A stretch of 29,745 nucleotides of DNA from DATJHM01 sp035493895 (lineage in GTDB: Bacteria > Chloroflexota > Ktedonobacteria > Ktedonobacterales > Ktedonobacteraceae): contig DATJHM010000031.1 of NCBI GenBank assembly GCA_035493895.1, forward strand, positions 1-29,745. The letters are read 5' to 3'. A program made the position numbers and the translations under genes. Shown piece after piece: positions 7,893 to 16,280 of this stretch (position 1 is its first letter; the number at the start of each line of letters is the position of its first letter). Below the pieces are notes generated by a model. That model ran no database searches, was not told the DNA's origin, and saw only the letters and a list, made by a program, of their open reading frames with translations.

Positions 7893-7988
7893 ATGGATAA
7901 GCTCAAAGGAAAAGTCGCTGTCATCACAGCAGCCACATCAGGCATGGCACGCGCAACCGCCAGGCTCTTCGTTGAGGAGAATATATAG
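7893..7988 (+). pseudogene. Short-chain dehydrogenase, N-terminal stub only
   Basis: The 31 codons read MDKLKGKVAVITAATSGMA followed by RATARLFVEENI and a stop. This is the first strand and helix of an SDR Rossmann fold, with TAATSGMA in place of the usual TGxxxGIG. AAAGGA precedes the ATG. It is very close in sequence to the start of the SDR at 8108, so it is probably a truncated paralogue. Confidence 0.75.
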
Positions 7989-8107
7989 ATGTCTTCATTA
8001 CAAGCAGACATAAGGTAAGACGGATGAAGTAATTAATGTGTAAATCCCACAAAGGAACTGGTGGGAACAGTAGTATTATTCTGAGATAACGCAAAGGAAG
8101 ACAAGCA

Positions 8108-8841
8108 ATGAGTAAATTACACGGAAAAGTCGCTGTCATCACAGGCGGGGGCACGGGCATCGGACTGGCTACGGCCCGGCGCTTCGTTGAGGAGGGGGCT
8201 TACGTCTTCATCGTAGGACGACGGCAAGCCGAACTTGAGAAGGCCAGAGCCCTCATCGGCAAGAATGTGACGATTGTCCAGGGCGACGTCACGAACTTTG
8301 ACGATCTTGATCGTCTGGCGAAGATCGTTGCTGCCGAGAAAGGGGGCGTTGACATCATCTTCACAAGCGCAGGTCTCGTCGAGCAGCAGACGATTGACAC
8401 TGCGACCCCGGAGCACTTCGACAAGACCTTCAACCTCAACGCCCGGGCTGTGTTCTTCACCATCCAGAAGCTCTTGCCGCTGATGACGAACGGCGGCTCG
8501 ATCGTGCTGGTGGCATCGGCAATGCACTACCTGGGCATTCCAGGCCACAGCGCCTACGCGGCGACCAAGGCTGCTGTCCGCTCCTTCTCCCGAACCTGGG
8601 CGGCGGAACTCAAAGGTCGTGGCATCCGCGTCAACACGCTCAGCGCCGGCGTCACTGAGACACCGATGTTGAGTGGTCAGGATGATACGATGAGAAAGAT
8701 GTGTATATCGCAATGACTCCGATGGGTCGAATTGGCCTGCCAGAAGAGATGGCGTCGGCGGCCCTCTTCCTCGCCTCGAGCGAGAGTAGCTTCAGCACCG
8801 GCACCGACCTGGTTGTCGACGGTGGTATCGTCGAACTCTGA
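8108..8841 (+). pseudogene. Short-chain dehydrogenase/reductase with a single-base frameshift
   Basis: The first 195 residues are a good classical SDR: TGGGTGIG cofactor motif, SAG in place of NAG, and the YAATK active site with serine in VLVASAMHY. The frame then ends early at 8716. In the next frame, from about 8699, the expected C terminus continues: DVYIAMTPMGRIGLPEEM, FLASSESSFSTGTDL and VVDGGIVEL, then a stop at 8841. Restoring one A in the AAA run at 8695-8697 joins them perfectly. It is either a recent pseudogene or a sequencing error. AAGGAAG precedes the ATG. Confidence 0.85.
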
Positions 8842-8904
8842 CGCAGAGACAGCACCCCGTCCACGGTTCGCTTCTCTGCCTGGGGTCACGGGGCGAACCA
8901 CGGA

Positions 8905-9108
8905 CACCTATCGAAACGACATTCGCAGACCTCGTCCGAATTGAAAGACCTGTTCGCGCAGGTGCTCCTGCTCGCCCAGGCGGCTGATATACTGAAACTG
9001 GGGGCGATGAGCCTGGACGGGACAACGGTGCCTGCCGATGCCGCGAAACGTCTGGCAATCAGTTCCAGGCGTTTGATCGAGTTGGAGGGCCAGTTCCAGG
9101 CCGAGGTT
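8905..9108 (+). pseudogene. IS1182-type transposase fragment
   Basis: One frame reads HLSKRHSQTSSELKDLFAQV, LLLAQAADILKLGAMSLDG and TTVPADAAKRLA. This matches the part of IS1182 transposases around the first catalytic Asp (usually LGHVALDGTKVKANASK). Both ends are missing and there is no start codon, so it is a remnant. Confidence 0.7.
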
Positions 9109-9175
9109 TGCCCTAAGGGCAAGGGTTTTACGGGGCACATAGGATAAACATGCTTAATAGAAAGGATCATAGACA

Positions 9176-9976
9176 ATGGATCTTGGATTGAAGGGAAAAG
9201 TAGTCCTTGTCACAGGAGCCAGTAAGGGCATTGGCAAAGCTATCGCAGAGGCTTTCGCAGCCGAGGGCAGCAATGTAGTGCTCAACGCTCGTAATCAGCA
9301 GGAACTGGAGCAGGTCGCGCAGGAGATACAACGGCCCGGCGGTAATGTGCTGGCACTGGCAGCAGATGTGATGAAAGCCGACGAGATACAGCGTCTGGCA
9401 CAACAGGCCATTGCACGTTTCGGGACCATTCACGTCTTGGTCAATAACGCAGGCGGTGCTGATGCCTTTGCCTCTTTTGAGGAACTGTCAGACGAGGATT
9501 GGATCAATGTCTTTCATCTGAATGTCCTCTCGACAGTGCGCCTGACACGTGCGATTTTGCCTTCTATGCAACACCAAAAGTGGGGACGCATCATCAACAT
9601 TTCATCCGAATCCGGCACGCAACCTGATCCATTCATGCCACACTACAACGCGGCGAAAGCAGCTGTCAACAATCTGACCAAGAGTTTGTCGAAGGCATAT
9701 GCTAAAGACGGCATTCTGGTCAATACTGTCTCGCCCGCTTTCATCAAAACACCGCTGATCGAGCAACTCTTTGCTGCTCAAGCCCAAGAGCGCGGGATAA
9801 CGCCACTGGAGGCTGAACAGGCTTTCTTGCGCCAGAACCGGCCCCATATCGAACTTGGTCGACCCGGCACGCCAGAAGAGGTAGCGGCAGCCGTGGTATT
9901 TCTCGCGTCGGAGGCCGCTTCATTCATCCATGGCTCAAACCTGCGAGTTGATGGCGGCTCTGTCGCCAGCATATAG
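9176..9976 (+). CDS. Short-chain dehydrogenase/reductase (SDR), intact
   Basis: A 266-residue NAD(P)-dependent oxidoreductase of the classical SDR fold. It shows TGASKGIG at 13-20, NNAG at 90-93, N116 in the LNV motif, a serine at 143/144 in NISSESG, and the Y157-N-A-A-K161 catalytic pair. The C terminus ends with the usual FLASEAASFIHG and LRVDGGS elements. AGAAAGGA precedes the ATG by ten bases. It is the only undamaged SDR of three here. It lies between IS1182 and IS110 remnants, so it has probably lost its operon partners. The substrate cannot be told from sequence; the 3-oxoacyl-ACP reductase-like group is a reasonable guess. Confidence 0.9.
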   Translation: MDLGLKGKVVLVTGASKGIGKAIAEAFAAEGSNVVLNARNQQELEQVAQEIQRPGGNVLALAADVMKADEIQRLAQQAIARFGTIHVLVNNAGGADAFASFEELSDEDWINVFHLNVLSTVRLTRAILPSMQHQKWGRIINISSESGTQPDPFMPHYNAAKAAVNNLTKSLSKAYAKDGILVNTVSPAFIKTPLIEQLFAAQAQERGITPLEAEQAFLRQNRPHIELGRPGTPEEVAAAVVFLASEAASFIHGSNLRVDGGSVASI

Positions 9977-10032
9977 TGGCCTGGAAGTAAGGACGCTGCC
10001 ATCAGCCGCAAAGTAAGAACGAGCAAAAGCAC

Positions 10033-10208
10033 ATCTTTCGCGCCTTTTCAAGGACTTTATGGACCCGATTGACCAGTCGGCTGCGTTCCTGAACCAGATT
10101 CAGGCGCAGTCGTGTCAAATTGTGCCACTTTTGTTGTGGCTGATCGGGCATCAGGCTTGGCTTGAGCAACCCATGCTGTAGCAAATCGGCCATCCATTCT
10201 GCATCGCC
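10033..10208 (-). pseudogene. IS110-type transposase fragment
   Basis: The minus frame reads DAEWMADLLQHGLLKPS, PQQKWHNLTRLRLNLVQER and SRLVNRVHKVLEKA. This is the middle of an IS110 (DEDD) transposase. Start and end are absent. Confidence 0.75.
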
Positions 10209-10217
10209 CTCTGCCGA

Positions 10218-10553
10218 TCAGCGCAACGTCTCTGTTCCTCGGAATGCGCGTCGGTATGCCTGTGGGCTGATGCCGACGAGGTGCTTGAATTGGTCGCGGA
10301 AGGTGGTTGACGAGCCGAATCCGACGTGACTGGAGATCCACTCAACGGAGTAACCGGTGGTTTCTAACAGGCATTGCGCCTTGCACAACCGAGCGCGATT
10401 GAGCCATTGCAACGGGGTCGTGCCAGTCTGCTCACGGAAGCGCCTGCTGAGGGTGCGGATACTCATCATAGCCTGAGCTGCGATGTCCTCCAGTCTGAGT
10501 TCCAGATGCGCGTTCTCTTCCATCCACCGCAAAACGAGCGTATCTGTCGCCGC
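10218..10553 (-). pseudogene. AraC/GlxA-type regulator, only the C-terminal HTH half remains
   Basis: About 110 codons encode the two helix-turn-helix motifs of a GlxA-like AraC protein: LRWMEENAHLELRLEDIAAQ, SIRTLSRRFREQTGTTPLQW and SSHVGFGSSTTFRDQFKHLV. Full-length relatives carry a DJ-1/PfpI-like domain of about 200 residues first. Here the frame meets a TAA at 10554-10556 and then antisense sequence of a membrane protein. The first possible start is a TTG at 10532. A free DNA-binding domain could in principle still be made, but truncation is the simpler reading. Confidence 0.75.
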
Positions 10554-10562
10554 TTACGCATC

Positions 10563-10949
10563 GTGCATGTATTTGCACTGATCGATCTTGTCCTCCTGCT
10601 CACGCTGGTGTCTGCGGCGCTTACCAGGCAACGTGAGATCGTCCAGATTCTTGGGCCATTGCATGGAATCAATTTCCTCCTCTTACTCGTCATCGTGGGC
10701 GTGGGGGCGCTAGATGGTATTTGGGGATGGTGGTTTCCAGTAGCGGTCTTGCTGACCGCAGGGCCGCCAGGGGCATTCCTGGGTGAATGGATCATTAATC
10801 GACGCATGCGAGGGCAGAATGTGACGATCCATGATCCTGTCTCGCTTGAGACAGCAGTTTTCACGAACAAAGGAGAGAACAACACATCCAGTTTATTCTT
10901 CTCATCAACAGAAGAGCGCTTGCTGGATAAACGAAAGGAGCAGGGATGA
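10563..10949 (+). CDS. DUF3817-like small integral membrane protein
   Basis: From a GTG at 10563 it encodes 128 residues with three hydrophobic segments: VFALIDLVLLLTLVSAAL, INFLLLLVIVGVGALDGIWG and FPVAVLLTAGPPGAFLGEW. A conserved GPLHGINF lies between the first two. This is the layout of DUF3817/YdzA-like membrane proteins of unknown function. The open frame extends left to 10374, but that part is antisense to the AraC stub and cannot belong to it. The true N terminus may be cut at the junction near 10555. The stop overlaps the next start as ATGA, so the two genes are translationally coupled. Confidence 0.6.
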   Translation: MHVFALIDLVLLLTLVSAALTRQREIVQILGPLHGINFLLLLVIVGVGALDGIWGWWFPVAVLLTAGPPGAFLGEWIINRRMRGQNVTIHDPVSLETAVFTNKGENNTSSLFFSSTEERLLDKRKEQG

Positions 10950-11383
10950 CGATACTCATCTCGTGGCTGATACGTTACGGACATGTCTTAGGCGCGGCAG
11001 TATGGGTGGGCGGCTATGCACTCCTGGCCTTTTTCATCATACCGCTCCTGGGAAAAGAGCCGAACGAGACACTCATGTGGCTGGCGCTGACGACCATACG
11101 AGTTCTTACTTATACAGGAACACTCACGATGGGCTTTGGTCTCGTTCTGATCACGAGAACGAACGGCTTCGCCAATCTTTTTGGGAGCGCATGGGGAAGC
11201 CTTATCATCACAGGCTTTGTGCTCGCGATTACGCTTCTTGGTATCGGCGACGGCGCTTTACGTCCTGCAATCCGATCGATCAGTAAGGCGGGAGATGCCC
11301 CGGCCCGCCGCTGGGCTATCGCAGGGTTTATCTTGACCGTTCTGGCCGTTGGGGTGATGACTGGCGCGACGTTTGTTGGGTAA
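10946..11383 (+). CDS. Four-helix integral membrane protein, CopD/DUF2269-like
   Basis: A 145-residue membrane protein with four spans. The first contains RYGHVLGAAVWVGGYALL, a His-Gly-x-x-x-W-x-G arrangement seen in CopD, DUF2269 and related heme- or copper-linked membrane families. Later spans are TIRVLTYTGTLTMGFGLVL, SLIITGFVLAITLLGIG and AIAGFILTVLAVGVMTGATF. It overlaps the DUF3817-like gene by four bases and has AGGAGCAGGG upstream of its ATG. The two probably act together in the membrane. Function unknown. Confidence 0.7.
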   Translation: MTILISWLIRYGHVLGAAVWVGGYALLAFFIIPLLGKEPNETLMWLALTTIRVLTYTGTLTMGFGLVLITRTNGFANLFGSAWGSLIITGFVLAITLLGIGDGALRPAIRSISKAGDAPARRWAIAGFILTVLAVGVMTGATFVG

Positions 11384-11648
11384 GAGACAGGAAGAAGGCA
11401 ACAGTGAACAATCTGGTTACTGCTGTCTTCACCTTGCATCTCTCGCTGTTATACAAAAAGGGAATGTTCGATTTTGGCTTCAAGATCATCCCCGTACAAT
11501 GCCAGACGATATACGTCAACTGCGCGACGATTGTATCAATCACTTTCCATCTTCTCAAAGAGGCACATTTTTATCCTGGCTCGCTAGCGGTTAGCTGATC
11601 GTTGCACATCGCGTGGAATTTGTGCTAGAAGCATATACTGCCTGTTTC
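11384..11648. other. Gap with a possible gene tail but no complete gene
   Basis: A plus frame ending at 11594 (reading DHPRTMPDDIRQLRDDC and SQRGTFLSWLASG) has the look of a genuine protein C terminus. It has no start of its own, and I cannot name the family. The remainder is leader sequence of the NERD operon. Confidence 0.25.
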
Positions 11649-11677
11649 TTGACTATAGTAACAATGATGTTTAGAAT
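11649..11677 (+). promoter_or_regulatory. Promoter of the NERD-kinase-NACHT operon
   Basis: TTGACT (11649-11654) and TAGAAT (11672-11677) are spaced by exactly 17 bases, about 50 bases before the ATG at 11729. This is one of the best promoter matches in the window. Confidence 0.65.
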
Positions 11678-11728
11678 TATTGTATAAGTTGTCTTCATAC
11701 AGGATATCGTTCCATTTATGAGAAAAGC

Positions 11729-13165
11729 ATGCAGGCACCACCTATGGCAGAGATAATCAGTGCTCAGCTCAATGCAACAGCAGATCCCTTTGTAACCGCC
11801 GGTGAGAAACGGACTGCACGCGAACTCCAAAAACTCCCCGCAGATTGGATTGTCATTTGCAACAAAATGCTTGATACAGGCAACGGTTACAGCAATGAGC
11901 TTGATTTCATCGTTATTGCAGATAATTCCATCTTTCTGCTTGACGATAAATCATGGCGGGGAAAAATCATTGCAGATGATCAGATATGGGTGCAAGAGGT
12001 GAATGGTGTATCCGAACGAAATCCTCTCAAGAAAGCAGAATTCGGCGCTAAAAAACTGGCTGGTCACTTACGTCGCATGATCCCTCGGCTCAAAAAAGAA
12101 GAGGGTCTTTTTGTCCATGGAGGCGTCGTACTTTCTTCATCGCAGCAACTTCCTCGAACTCCCGACGGTTCCGAGGTGAAAGGAGCTGTATTTTTATTGA
12201 TGAATGTGTGTCAACAGCTCATAGACCTGGACCAGAAAGACAACCATCCCATGATCAAGCAGGTGCGCAAACAGATCAAGCAATGTTTGTACGATCTCTC
12301 TGCACGTCCTGAGACACCAACGCATATCAACAATATCTATACGATCGAAGACTCAACTTGTGTGCGTCCCGGCGTGCGCTTACTTCGTGCGACGTTACTT
12401 GATTGGAATGAGCCAAGGAATTTAATGGTGTATGATTTAAGCGTAGACCCTCTTTCTTCTCGAGACGAATTACGCTTATTCTATTTACGAGAATTTAAAG
12501 CTCTTAAAGATTTACACGCAACAGGGTATGTCCCCGAAGTGAAGGACCCTTTTGCCTGGTCGGATGACTTCTTTGTTCTGCCAATTGTGCCCCCAGGGGG
12601 GAAATCGCTCTCTGCTTATTCGCCTCCTACCTCCAGTAAGAAACTCATCAATGAAGTGTCTATGGCGGCAGAGGCCTTCAGAGGTCTTGCAAAGATTCAT
12701 CAGCATCACATTATCCACCGGGCTATTAATCCTGGAACAATCTTCATTGAGCAAATGAGTCCACCTTTCAGGTTGATGTTTTCCCATTTCTTTGCCGCCC
12801 GTGTTACTACTGCGCCATCGATTTATGTTTCGCTTGACGCTCTGGAGATTGAGGATCCCTATATTGCTCCAGAACTGAGGGAAGGTTATGGACTGGCCCA
12901 GGCGCAATCTGATGTCTTTAGCCTGGCACTCATCCTGCTGAAACGCTGGTCAGGACAACAGCTCAAGGTTCTACGCTCTAACATAGTTGAACGCGTAGTG
13001 CTACCCGACCTTCAGGCCCGCTGGCCCGCACTTCCCACTGAGAGCATCGCTCGCTTGACTGAGCTGTTCGGCACTATTTTCCATGCTCCTTCGATTGCTC
13101 TCCGTCCCCTTCCTTCTGCTGTCGCAGAGGAACTGGAAGAGATAGCGCATGCCCTGGAGCAATAA
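11729..13165 (+). CDS. NERD nuclease-like domain fused to a pseudokinase
   Basis: A 478-residue protein. Residues about 24-135 are a NERD domain (restriction-endonuclease-like fold): GEKRTARELQ, then E57-x-D59 in SNELDFIVI and D72-D-K74 in LLDDKSWRGK, the latter standing for the family's usual E-x-K. Residues about 215-475 follow a protein kinase fold. The catalytic loop reads IIHRAINPGTIF (330-340) with Ala for the catalytic Asp, the DFG position reads FSHFF, and the ATP-binding Lys is not evident. YIAPELREG and SDVFSLALIL keep the APE and F-helix regions. It is therefore a pseudokinase. NERD-kinase fusions such as PglW occur in phage-defence islands. GAGAA precedes the ATG, and a second ATG lies at 11744. 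Its stop lies inside the next gene, implying coupled synthesis. Confidence 0.75.
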   Translation: MQAPPMAEIISAQLNATADPFVTAGEKRTARELQKLPADWIVICNKMLDTGNGYSNELDFIVIADNSIFLLDDKSWRGKIIADDQIWVQEVNGVSERNPLKKAEFGAKKLAGHLRRMIPRLKKEEGLFVHGGVVLSSSQQLPRTPDGSEVKGAVFLLMNVCQQLIDLDQKDNHPMIKQVRKQIKQCLYDLSARPETPTHINNIYTIEDSTCVRPGVRLLRATLLDWNEPRNLMVYDLSVDPLSSRDELRLFYLREFKALKDLHATGYVPEVKDPFAWSDDFFVLPIVPPGGKSLSAYSPPTSSKKLINEVSMAAEAFRGLAKIHQHHIIHRAINPGTIFIEQMSPPFRLMFSHFFAARVTTAPSIYVSLDALEIEDPYIAPELREGYGLAQAQSDVFSLALILLKRWSGQQLKVLRSNIVERVVLPDLQARWPALPTESIARLTELFGTIFHAPSIALRPLPSAVAEELEEIAHALEQ

Positions 13166-16100
13166 TCCTATGCAAGAGTCGCACCCGCTCCTGGACGAGC
13201 GCTATCAGGTTATTAAACAGTTAGGCGAGGGAGCATTTGCCCGCACGTACCTCGTTGAAGATACCCACATAGAGCGGCCTGATTTTCTTGTAGTCAAGCA
13301 ATTTAAGGAGCCTACAAGTCGTACACAGGCTATTAATGAGTTTGAAGCGCTCTTAAAACTCTTTAACCCGCGCCACCCTGATCCTGCTTGTCAGCATCTC
13401 CCCTGGATCCATGAGGTGCATCTCGTGGCCCACGATGCCCATGTGATCATGGATTATATTCCTGGCCCAACCCTGGAAGAAGTTGCTTCAGAATTTCCCT
13501 GGCCAATTGAAGACTGGTGGTCGTTTGCTCAGAGCTTATTAAGTGTACTCACGCTACTTGAAAAGCACCATTTGCTGCATCGTGATATTAAACCGGGAAA
13601 TATCATCCTCCAGAATGGAGAGAGGAGGCAACCGGTCTTGATCGACTTTGGATTTGCCACCTCGCGCAGTGTGACGATAACCGGGGCAGGTACTGCGGGC
13701 TACTTGCCACCAGAGGCAGGATGGTCTCCGCAACCTCCTGAAAGTAGCGACCGCTATGGATTGAGCATGGTGCTATTTCAAGTATTGACGGGCCAGGAGC
13801 CGGTATCAAAGCCTGCCACGGACGGCTACACGCGCATCGTGTGCATGCCCCCCCTCGTTGACGAAAAGGTGCTTCCTTTAGCCGAAGTGCTTTTAACCGC
13901 CATTGCGACAGATCCTGCGGAACGACCTGGCAGCGCTTCTGACTTGCGAGGACAGTTGGAAGAAGTAGGCGAGAAATATAAACTCCTCTCTCCTCATCAA
14001 TCCAGTTCCCCCCGGATGCACTTTCCTCCACCTTCCCCTGTGCGACAGAAAGATAGTCCAGGCGGCTCCCCTGACAGAGAGGTATCCATGTCTGCTGCGA
14101 TAAAAGCAATGCGCAGACAAAGAGCTCATTCCCCTCCTCCGGCCATCTCACAAGAAATTCGTCGTCAGCGGATGCTAGAGAAGGTACAAAATTTTTGGAT
14201 TAAAAATATCCTTGAGAAGCCCTTACATGGTGCCGATCTCATCGTACCAGGGTTAAGTGAGCAACCCGAAGTTGTTGCCAACCCCTTGCAATTGCTTCTC
14301 CAACAAGAGAATCAGGCTGCAAATCTCTTACCTCCTGGCACGGACATTACGCAGGTCTATGATAGTGCGAATCGTGAACTGCTGATCCTTGGTGAACCAG
14401 GATCGGGTAAAACAACATTGTTGCTAGCGTTAACACGCGATCTCCTGAAGCGCGCTCAAAAAGATACTGCGCACCAGATCCCGGTCGTGTTCAATCTCTC
14501 CTCATGGGCTGTAAAGCGGCAACCACTTATTCAATGGCTGATTGAGGAATTAAATGAGAAATACAAGGTACATCGTGATATTGGTGAGTTCTGGGTGTAT
14601 AATGATCAAATACTGCCTCTCCTCGATGGGTTAGACGAGGTTGCTCTCGACTCGCGTGAAGCGTGTATTGACGCTATCAACGATTATATACGTGCGCATG
14701 GTCTGATGGTACCAATGGTAGTGTGTAGCCGGGGTACCGATTATATGAAGCAGACAAAGCGCCTGCAACTCCAAAGTGCGGTTGTCGTACAGCCTCTTAC
14801 GGAAGCACAGATTGAGGCGTATCTCACGAGCGCAGGGGAGAAGCTCGCAGGACTACGTCAGGCCATTGATGAAGATGAAGAATTGCTAGAACTTGCCACG
14901 ACTCCACTGATGTTGAGCATAATGATCCTTGCCTATTCTGGAGTATCGGCCGGAAAAGTGACCGTCACAGGTTCTCTCACAACACGAAAGCAGCAGATCC
15001 TGGCTACGTATGTCCAGCGCATGCTTTCCACTCGCCGACCAGGACCACATTACACAGAAAAACAGAGTTTACATTGGTTAACGTGGTTAGCACGACTGTT
15101 GATAAAGGAGAAGGAGCAGACGGAATTCTATTTAGAGCGGATGCAGCTCGATAGTTGTTTCGTAAAAAGTCGGCCAGCTGAGATTTACACCAGTCTTGCC
15201 TTTGCGCTGCTTTCTTTCCCATTTGCGGCAATTGTCTACGGGTTAGAATATAGCATTTACGGGGTAAAATTTGCCCTGGTGAACGGGACATTGGCCGGGT
15301 TAACGACCGGGCTTATTGCGTTTTTCTTTGTCTGGTTCATCGAAACCGATATTCATATGGGAAAGCTCTCCCCTGAGGTGAGCGGGAGGGGCGAACCTAT
15401 CGAAGAACGCAAGAACCGTTCAAAACTGGCCACATTTCTTGCACAATTTCCCGCGGAAAGAGTAGGTTTTGCGCTCCTCAGTGGACTCCTTCAGGGAATC
15501 GTGGTCGAATTCCTGGTGGGACCATTTTACTCGCTCATCAATGGGGTATTCATCGCAGCGTTTCTGGTTGTCCTCGGGAGATTCAAGAAAGAGATTCGAC
15601 CGGCAGAAACTCTTATCTGGTCATGGAAGAGCGTTCGGAAGCACGCATGGGAAAGTTTTCTCCAGGGGTTCGCGATAGGAGTTCTCGGGGGGGTGTTTAA
15701 TGCTCTCCCATATCTACAGCATGTGAGCGTTTTTCTGGCGACACTGTACTTCTGGTTGAGTCTGGGAGCTGCTTTGGGGATAATCATCATGGTAATGCGT
15801 GGCTTCTCTGGCGACAGGCAGCTAGATCCGAAGCAGATCATCAAGCCGAATCAGGGGATCAGAAATTCTCTCTCCAACAGTCTCCGTCTGGGACTGTCCT
15901 CAGGACTACTGCTTGGACTGGTTGTCTTTTTCTTCTACTCATATGTTATCCATAACGTCTTCGTTGTTGGATATGTGAACGAGCTTCCTACCAACGTCTA
16001 TGTCATCTACGGTGTGGGCGATGCAGTGGCAGTAGCCTACCTGTTCTGGCTGATTAACGGCGGCTTCGCGACTGTCCAACATTTTGTATTGCGCATACTC

Positions 16101-16280
16101 CTCTGGACCACCGGATGCACACCCTGGCGCTATCCTCAATTTTTGGACTATGCCCACGAGCGTATTCTCCTTCGCAAGATTGGAGGTGGAGGCGGGTATA
16201 TTTTTATGCATAGACTTTTGCGCGATTACTTTGCCAATCCTGGCATAAAGGAAGAGGAAACACAGTTCGATGGGCAATAA
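13149..16280 (+). CDS. Ser/Thr kinase-NACHT NTPase-multi-pass membrane fusion
   Basis: 1043 residues. The kinase (about 18-270) looks active: G26-E-G28-A-F loop, K50, H144-R-D146-IKPGN151 and D166-F-G168. A Pro/Ser-rich linker follows (275-340). The NACHT domain (about 405-600) has Walker A LGEPGSGKTTLL near 414-424 and Walker B LLDGLDEV near 490-497, with TTPLMLSIM in the helical part. From about 680 to 975 there are roughly eight hydrophobic helices. The last 60 residues (YPQFLDYAHERILL, YIFMHRLLRDYFA) are the tail typical of transmembrane NACHT proteins of cyanobacteria and Ktedonobacteria. The start overlaps the upstream gene by 17 bases; the ATG at 13170, just past the upstream stop and with GGAG before it, is equally likely. 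I infer a membrane-bound switch that senses a threat through NACHT and signals by phosphorylation. Confidence 0.85.
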   Translation: MPWSNNPMQESHPLLDERYQVIKQLGEGAFARTYLVEDTHIERPDFLVVKQFKEPTSRTQAINEFEALLKLFNPRHPDPACQHLPWIHEVHLVAHDAHVIMDYIPGPTLEEVASEFPWPIEDWWSFAQSLLSVLTLLEKHHLLHRDIKPGNIILQNGERRQPVLIDFGFATSRSVTITGAGTAGYLPPEAGWSPQPPESSDRYGLSMVLFQVLTGQEPVSKPATDGYTRIVCMPPLVDEKVLPLAEVLLTAIATDPAERPGSASDLRGQLEEVGEKYKLLSPHQSSSPRMHFPPPSPVRQKDSPGGSPDREVSMSAAIKAMRRQRAHSPPPAISQEIRRQRMLEKVQNFWIKNILEKPLHGADLIVPGLSEQPEVVANPLQLLLQQENQAANLLPPGTDITQVYDSANRELLILGEPGSGKTTLLLALTRDLLKRAQKDTAHQIPVVFNLSSWAVKRQPLIQWLIEELNEKYKVHRDIGEFWVYNDQILPLLDGLDEVALDSREACIDAINDYIRAHGLMVPMVVCSRGTDYMKQTKRLQLQSAVVVQPLTEAQIEAYLTSAGEKLAGLRQAIDEDEELLELATTPLMLSIMILAYSGVSAGKVTVTGSLTTRKQQILATYVQRMLSTRRPGPHYTEKQSLHWLTWLARLLIKEKEQTEFYLERMQLDSCFVKSRPAEIYTSLAFALLSFPFAAIVYGLEYSIYGVKFALVNGTLAGLTTGLIAFFFVWFIETDIHMGKLSPEVSGRGEPIEERKNRSKLATFLAQFPAERVGFALLSGLLQGIVVEFLVGPFYSLINGVFIAAFLVVLGRFKKEIRPAETLIWSWKSVRKHAWESFLQGFAIGVLGGVFNALPYLQHVSVFLATLYFWLSLGAALGIIIMVMRGFSGDRQLDPKQIIKPNQGIRNSLSNSLRLGLSSGLLLGLVVFFFYSYVIHNVFVVGYVNELPTNVYVIYGVGDAVAVAYLFWLINGGFATVQHFVLRILLWTTGCTPWRYPQFLDYAHERILLRKIGGGGGYIFMHRLLRDYFANPGIKEEETQFDGQ

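Noticed and set aside
8117..8713. 198-codon minus frame opposite the SDR at 8108
   Set aside because: Long antisense frames are common opposite G+C-rich SDR genes, and the plus frame carries the SDR motifs.
10374..10562. N-terminal extension of the DUF3817-like gene
   Set aside because: This part is exactly antisense to the conserved HTH region of the AraC stub, so it cannot be conserved coding sequence for a membrane protein.
13603..14151. 182-codon minus frame inside the kinase-NACHT gene
   Set aside because: It is antisense to a gene with clear kinase motifs and has no recognisable protein features.
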